From Chrysomallon squamiferum (taxonomy: Eukaryota > Mollusca > Gastropoda > Neomphalida > Peltospiridae), in assembly GCA_012295275.1 (NCBI GenBank), contig CM022669.1:10657449-10689948 (forward strand): a stretch of 32,500 nt of DNA, given 5' to 3'. Position numbers and translations under genes: made by a program. The notes under the pieces were generated by a model. The model ran no database searches. It was not told the origin of the DNA and saw nothing but the letters and a program-made list of their open reading frames with translations. Positions 28,385 through 32,500 of this stretch are shown here, piece after piece (the first letter of the stretch is position 1; every line of letters begins with the position of its first letter).

Positions 28385-30087
28385 ATACATACATGTATAT
28401 CAAACGAGTATTATAATTATACAGGGCCATGTATAAACTAATACGTACGTTCTCCGTTTGATTCCATGCGAGACGCCATGTTTACCGTATCTCCAAAGAG
28501 ACAGTAGCGCGGCATGGTGAGACCAACGACTCCTGAAAACAACAAAACGTGCATAGTCAGTGTTATTTAATTAGCACTCAATAATTGGAACTTTAATGAG
28601 AAATACGAAGTAACAAACCTTTGCTATGAATAACAAAGAATGCGGGGCAACAACCTTTGTAACCGTACGGCTCATCCGTCTCTGTTATCATTTAGTCTAA
28701 TATTTGTAAAGATTAAACGGACACGCGAACGCTATCTTTCTCTAGTTTGATGCTATAATAAGTTATGGTAGTATATAATAAGTCTTGAAATAACTGATAA
28801 CTGTGGTAAGACGATTCACACGATGAAATATCTGGTATTTTTAAATAATGAGATTTACTGTTTTTCCAGTTATATGGAAACGTCCTGCTGTATGAGCAGA
28901 ATTTTAAAAAGACATGTATTTATTGTTATCTAAAAATATATCAGTGCCTTGTTTTTCAATTTTTAATTTGCTTTTCTTATGTTATCGAAGAATGAAATCC
29001 TCAAAAGAAATTTGTTTTTCAAGTTATAAAGTAAAAATGATAATCCTAGATTTCTAAGGCCTTCTTCGTCTATACTGTTTTATGACGACAGCACGTACCT
29101 GCTGCACACAGCCCTGAATGTAAGCCAATTCTTAATTTAAGCTGTACATCAGGCAGATGTGGAACCCTGAAATCAGAAACGGCCTTGAGCAAGTCTAGTG
29201 CCATATTTGCAATTTCAATCACGTGACGACTGCCATTTCTGACGGGGAGACCACTAACAACCATGTAGGCGTCTCCAATTGTTTCAACCTTGTAGACGTC
29301 GTGTTTGGCGATGGTGGAGTCGAAGTTGGTGTAGAGAAAGTTGAGTAGATCTACGACCTGAATAGGAGTGCTCTGCGACGACAACGACGTGAATCCGACG
29401 ATGTCGGAGAAATATATCGTCACTGAGTTATAGATCTCCGGAACGACTTGTTCACCACGTCTCAGTTTGTTTGCTACTGGCCTGGAAAGAAATCATATTT
29501 AATTTGCAGCAGTTCTTACAAATACTTTGTCTCCTGTTTATTTTTATTTCTATCTGAATTTGTTTTAAACAATCCTGAAATGTTAATTTATCTTTTATAA
29601 TTCCGATTTTGTAAGTTCAAATAGTTTCGTATTTAAAATGCGGTATGCCTTTCGTTTTCAGATAATTTATCATTGCCATTTGGCCAGTTTTTAAAAGTCT
29701 TTTTAACGCTTTGATTAAAATGACTGACATTTTGCGAAATATTAACATAATTTTGCCCAATAAATCCTTTGCGAAATATTAATATGACTGTATCCCAGTA
29801 TGAAAGTTAAAACTCACAGTGGTAACATATTATACAGAAGTTTATCCGATTTCTTCTTTTCCTCGATAAGTTCGGCTGTCCTCGACTCTACAATCTCCTC
29901 TAGGTTGTTGGCGTAGCGTTCTAACATGCCAATCATGTTGTCAACGATGTTGATTTTCCTAACAAGTAGCAATATTTAAAATCAACATTTCTTCTTGATC
30001 ATTGACAAGAGTAAGGTAGAGAATTTCGATCGTATTTGTAACTTTGTTATAGAATGAATGTGAAATATAATTAAACATGTTAGCTGG

Positions 30088-30148
<61 letters not shown>

Positions 30149-31845
30149 GTAGATACGTACAAACATATATAAATATATGCATACATACTTAAATACCTGT
30201 GTGTGTTTGTGTGTGTCTGTCAGTGTGTGTGTATGTATATGTTTGATAAACAAAATATTACTTATTTAGACACATTAAAAGAAATGATAATATAATTTCG
30301 AACAATGGGAATAGTGGGACTACTGTCTTTTATAATGTAATATTTTACAGCATTTTTAAATACTATTGTTAAATAGTTCTGTTTTAAATAAATAAAAATA
30401 AACAATAATTACCAACCTACCTACATACATATTTGTGCATGTGTGTACGTATAATGATAATACATGTGTACATTCGTACCTACATACATACAAACACACT
30501 GACGTACATACATACATATATATATATATATAGAAACATGCACACATGTATGTTTGTATGTATATATACGTATATACGCACACACATATGTGTGTGTTTG
30601 TGCCCTTTCTCTTTTCACTAATATGCTTACACATACACCTGTCAAAAACAGGAGCATTCCGTGAAATCTATTTTTGTTTTTAAAACGGTAAAACGCTGAG
30701 GTGAGGGTTACCTGCCGTGGTTGAGTTGTATCAGGGCGTGTCTGATAACAGACGCAGTGGGGCGGACCTCGGGGTCCTCGTCCCAGCACTGGTGGATCAG
30801 GCTGATGGCGTTTCTAGGAAAGTCGGCTGTTGGCGACATCTTTTCTCCAACGACGTCAGGTCGACACGGCGGTTTTTCTCGCTTGTAAATTCTTGTAATG
30901 ATGTCTGGAAAGATGATTGGTCACCAATAATTATATTACACGTCATAAACATATTTAATAATAAAAAAAAAAAAAAAAAAAAAAAAATATGAGAAAAGCC
31001 ACCCCAAAACAATGATATGATTGTGAAAAAAATGTATCAATCAGAATAAATAGTGTATTCTCAGACTTTCAGGGAACTCTTTAAAATTTCTGTATACGAA
31101 ATGACGTCATGGTAAAAGGAAAACGTGAGCCCATAAACATCATCATACTTTATTATTAATATAGATTGATAGCAATAAATAAAATAAAATAAATTTAAAT
31201 TAATTAAACTAAGATAAAATAAAATAAAATAAATAAATAAATAAATACAAAATTTCAAAATAAAAAATAAAAAATAAAACAAAACAAAAGATGGAAGGGT
31301 AAACTACAGATATATAAAAATACCTTTAGGATCTTCAAGTCCTGTGTCGTACGGTTGTGTTCTCTGCAGAGTTTCGTAAAAGATAATTCCCAACGCGTAG
31401 ATGTCTCCTCTCTGAGAATCGAGCGGAGAAAGCGGAACTCCTTTAAAATGGTTGTCGATAATTTCAGGAGGAGTCCAGAACAAATCTGTGAAAAAAGAAG
31501 AATGAATTAGACATGAATATTTAAAAAAAAAAAAATTATTATTCTTTTATTTTTTTAAAAATGTAAATCTAAGTGATTTTAATTTCGAATAATGTAATCT
31601 ATAATAATGTAATGCAGAAATTGTCAGTGATCTTATTTCTTTTTAAATAACGATTTAAAACAAAATAAATAATAAGTAACCCAAAGGGATTATGCATTAC
31701 TGGATTTACAACAGATAAAATGATTTTAAACAATCATTTTAGTGGATAAAATATGCATCAACATAATTATATTTAATGTTCCTATAACAATAGCTCATAT
31801 ATATCGATGGAAAATGACTTATTTTGTCAGTAATCACGTAATTAA

Positions 31846-31909
<64 letters not shown>

Positions 31910-32262
31910 CAGTAACAATAACAATAATACCTACGGCAATTACTGCTACAGTTGCTGCTGCTGCTATTACTACTACTATTACTATATTATTACTACTACT
32001 ACTCCTACTACCACTATTACAATGTTACCACTATTACCACTACTACTATTACTGCTATACTACTACTACTACTACTACTACTAATAATAATAATAATACC
32101 TTGGTAAATCTGATGCTCAGACTGTTTTGACAGCATACTCTTACGTATTTTGTTCATTCCGAAGTCAGTGACCTTGAGAACCCAGCGATTGTCAACGACA
32201 CAGTTACTGCTCTTCAGATTTCCGTGGAATTTCAGAGGGGACGAGTGAATGTAGTGGATCCC
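26554..32262 (-). CDS. Receptor-type guanylate cyclase, C-terminal 422 residues (partial gene)
   Basis: Single-pass plasma-membrane receptor of the natriuretic-peptide-receptor type, converting GTP to cGMP and pyrophosphate. Eight exons join in phase to 1,269 nt with the stop codon; the ligand domain, membrane segment and N-lobe lie beyond the window. In order (fragment numbering): kinase-homology C-lobe (1 to about 172), with HGNLKSSN in place of HRDLKxxN and DFG kept, WTPPE and [10 protein letters not shown]; helical linker (174-219, [20 protein letters not shown]); cyclase domain (about 240-412). The metal-binding Asp246 (FSDIVGF) and Asp290 (ETIGDAY), guanine-selecting Glu286 and Cys358 (PRYCLFG), and Asn365/Arg369 (TVNMASR) are all present, so it should be active. 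It ends [10 protein letters not shown], a very short tail. The kinase-like domain should be a pseudokinase. Exact subtype is not determinable here. Confidence 0.95.
26605..27700 (-). other. Last intron of the guanylate cyclase gene
   Basis: 1,096 bp. It contains interrupted (AC)n at 26700-26800, a block with CRE-like sites and a CCAAT box (26842-26930) and AT-rich sequence with ATC/ATT repeats near 27548-27596. No exon was recognised in it. Confidence 0.7.
26842..26930. promoter_or_regulatory. Cluster of CRE-like sites in a cyclase intron
   Basis: TTGACGTAA, CCAAT and the full palindrome TGACGTCA (26867-26874) lie within about 35 bases, followed by ACGCGCG. This is a plausible CREB/ATF-type regulatory element or internal promoter; there is no direct evidence of function. 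Confidence 0.25.
27701..27792 (-). CDS. Guanylate cyclase exon 7 of those in the window
   Basis: Acceptor TTTAATGAACAG, donor [26 protein letters not shown] then [10 protein letters not shown] matches the cyclase C-terminal subdomain of animal receptor cyclases. Confidence 0.94.
28216..28381. repeat. Compound (CT)n-(CA)n-(CT)n-(CA)n microsatellite
   Basis: (CT)n at 28216-28273, a short CA run, (CT)n at 28289-28342 and (CA)n to 28381, all in an intron of the cyclase gene, starting about 70 bases after a donor (minus sense). Confidence 0.97.
28449..28532 (-). CDS. Guanylate cyclase exon 6 of those in the window
   Basis: Acceptor GTTGTTTTCAG, donor [26 protein letters not shown] then SRMESNGE holds the guanine-selecting Cys and the Asn/Arg pair of the active site. 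Confidence 0.96.
28533..29098 (-). other. Cyclase intron, no feature recognised
   Basis: 566 bp of unique sequence with little simple repeat. I see no exon, RNA gene or repeat in it. Confidence 0.5.
29099..29481 (-). CDS. Guanylate cyclase exon 5 of those in the window (catalytic core)
   Basis: Acceptor TTTCTTTCCAG, donor GTACGT. At 383 nt it is the largest exon seen. It carries [15 protein letters not shown] and [20 protein letters not shown], with both metal-binding Asp and the guanine-selecting Glu. Confidence 0.97.
29818..29958 (-). CDS. Guanylate cyclase exon 4 of those in the window (signalling helix)
   Basis: Acceptor GCTACTTGTTAG, donor [26 protein letters not shown] and then [14 protein letters not shown] is the coiled-coil linker joining kinase-homology and cyclase domains. 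Confidence 0.96.
30091..30148. repeat. (CA)n microsatellite
   Basis: Pure CA repeat of about 29 units in the intron before the signalling-helix exon. Confidence 0.97.
30255..30403. repeat. Dispersed repeat, copy B (intron of the cyclase gene)
   Basis: Diverged partner of 26350-26527 in the same orientation, lacking two small segments present in copy A. It is preceded by GT-rich DNA (30198-30240) and followed by CATA/TATG low-complexity sequence to about 30600. Confidence 0.85.
30712..30904 (-). CDS. Guanylate cyclase exon 3 of those in the window
   Basis: Acceptor CATCTTTCCAG, donor GTAACC. It contains [11 protein letters not shown] and [15 protein letters not shown], the end of the kinase-homology domain. 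Confidence 0.95.
31180..31290. repeat. AAAT/AAAAT-rich repeat
   Basis: Imperfect (AAAT)n and (AAAAT)n in the cyclase intron 30905-31323, which also carries a 25-A run at 30963-30987 and a TGACGTCA palindrome at 31102-31109. Confidence 0.8.
31324..31485 (-). CDS. Guanylate cyclase exon 2 of those in the window
   Basis: Acceptor CTTTTTTCACAG, donor [17 protein letters not shown] and [20 protein letters not shown] form the kinase-homology C-lobe (the APE-like motif and the D-x-Y/W-S/A-x-G helix). Confidence 0.95.
31846..32099. repeat. (AAT)n and (TAC)n compound microsatellite
   Basis: (AAT)n at about 31846-31905, then AAC, GCT and TAC variants to 32099, ending exactly at the donor of the next cyclase exon. 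The Asn/Tyr/Leu-repeat open frames across it are artefacts. Confidence 0.93.
32100..32262 (-). CDS. Guanylate cyclase exon 1 of those in the window
   Basis: Acceptor TTTCCTGAAAG, donor [26 protein letters not shown] followed by TDFG is the catalytic-loop region of the kinase-homology domain; HGN in place of HRD marks a pseudokinase. Confidence 0.94.
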
Positions 32263-32500
32263 CTTTCAGGAAAAAAGTTCAAAAGAATTTATATATCTGT
32301 ATATGTGCCTACATGTATACATAAATAATATCTCTGTACCTACCTACTTAGCTAGCTATCTACATACATAACATCACAGATGCATAATATTATTCTAATG
32401 TGCATACATACATACATACATATATATATATATGCATACATATATACACATACATACATACATATATTCACATCCATATCTATATCTACACGCACACACG
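32263..32500. other. Cyclase intron running out of the window
   Basis: CATA, TATA and TACC low-complexity sequence; no further exon seen. The missing N-terminal half of the cyclase should lie beyond 32500. Confidence 0.7.

Noticed and set aside
31739-32084. Poly-Leu, poly-Asn and poly-Tyr open frames
   Set aside because: They are products of the (AAT)n and (TAC)n microsatellites in a cyclase intron.
1-32500. tRNA, rRNA, CRISPR arrays, reverse transcriptase or transposase
   Set aside because: No GGTTCGAAT-type B box within a tRNA fold, no spaced identical repeats of CRISPR type, and no element-encoded protein motif was seen in any frame.

Overview
This is an AT-rich, intron-dense piece of an invertebrate animal nuclear genome. 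It is packed with microsatellites: (AAT)n, (AAAT)n, (TC)n, (CA)n, (AATAT)n and poly(A). The genes are animal genes: an ASIC/ENaC-type channel, Elongator subunit 1 and a natriuretic-peptide-receptor-like guanylate cyclase. Short GT-AG introns (mostly 275-790 bp) argue against a vertebrate and fit a lophotrochozoan or similar invertebrate, but I cannot name the species. No bacterial, viral or complete transposon gene was seen.

Layout. (1) 954-1474, plus strand: the last two coding exons of a DEG/ENaC/ASIC-family sodium channel, whose 5' part lies outside or was not found. (2) 1475-4119: a convergent intergenic stretch with a 94-bp tandem repeat, microsatellites and one unexplained exon-like block at 2799-2915. 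(3) 4120-23258, minus strand: a complete ELP1 (IKBKAP) gene. I reconstructed 33 coding exons with matching splice phases; they sum to 3,996 nt (1,331 aa plus stop), almost exactly the length of human ELP1. A probable noncoding first exon with a YY1/TISU-like element and two small uORFs lies at about 23956-24060. (4) About 24060-26553: intergenic, mostly (TC)n and (CA)n tracts plus one less AT-rich unidentified block. (5) 26554-32262, minus strand: the last eight exons (422 aa) of a receptor guanylate cyclase, covering the C-lobe of the pseudokinase domain, the signalling helix, the whole cyclase domain and the stop codon. Its 5' part lies beyond position 32500.

The three genes have no evident shared pathway: one is a membrane channel, one a tRNA-modification scaffold, one a cGMP-producing receptor. 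ELP1 and the cyclase are in tandem on the minus strand; the channel converges on ELP1 tail to tail. I found no previously undescribed biological system. The points most worth a second look are the conserved donor of the ELP1 intron equivalent to the human familial dysautonomia intron, the 5' leader of ELP1, a diverged repeat shared by the cyclase 3' end and one of its own introns, and the exon-like block at 2799-2915.
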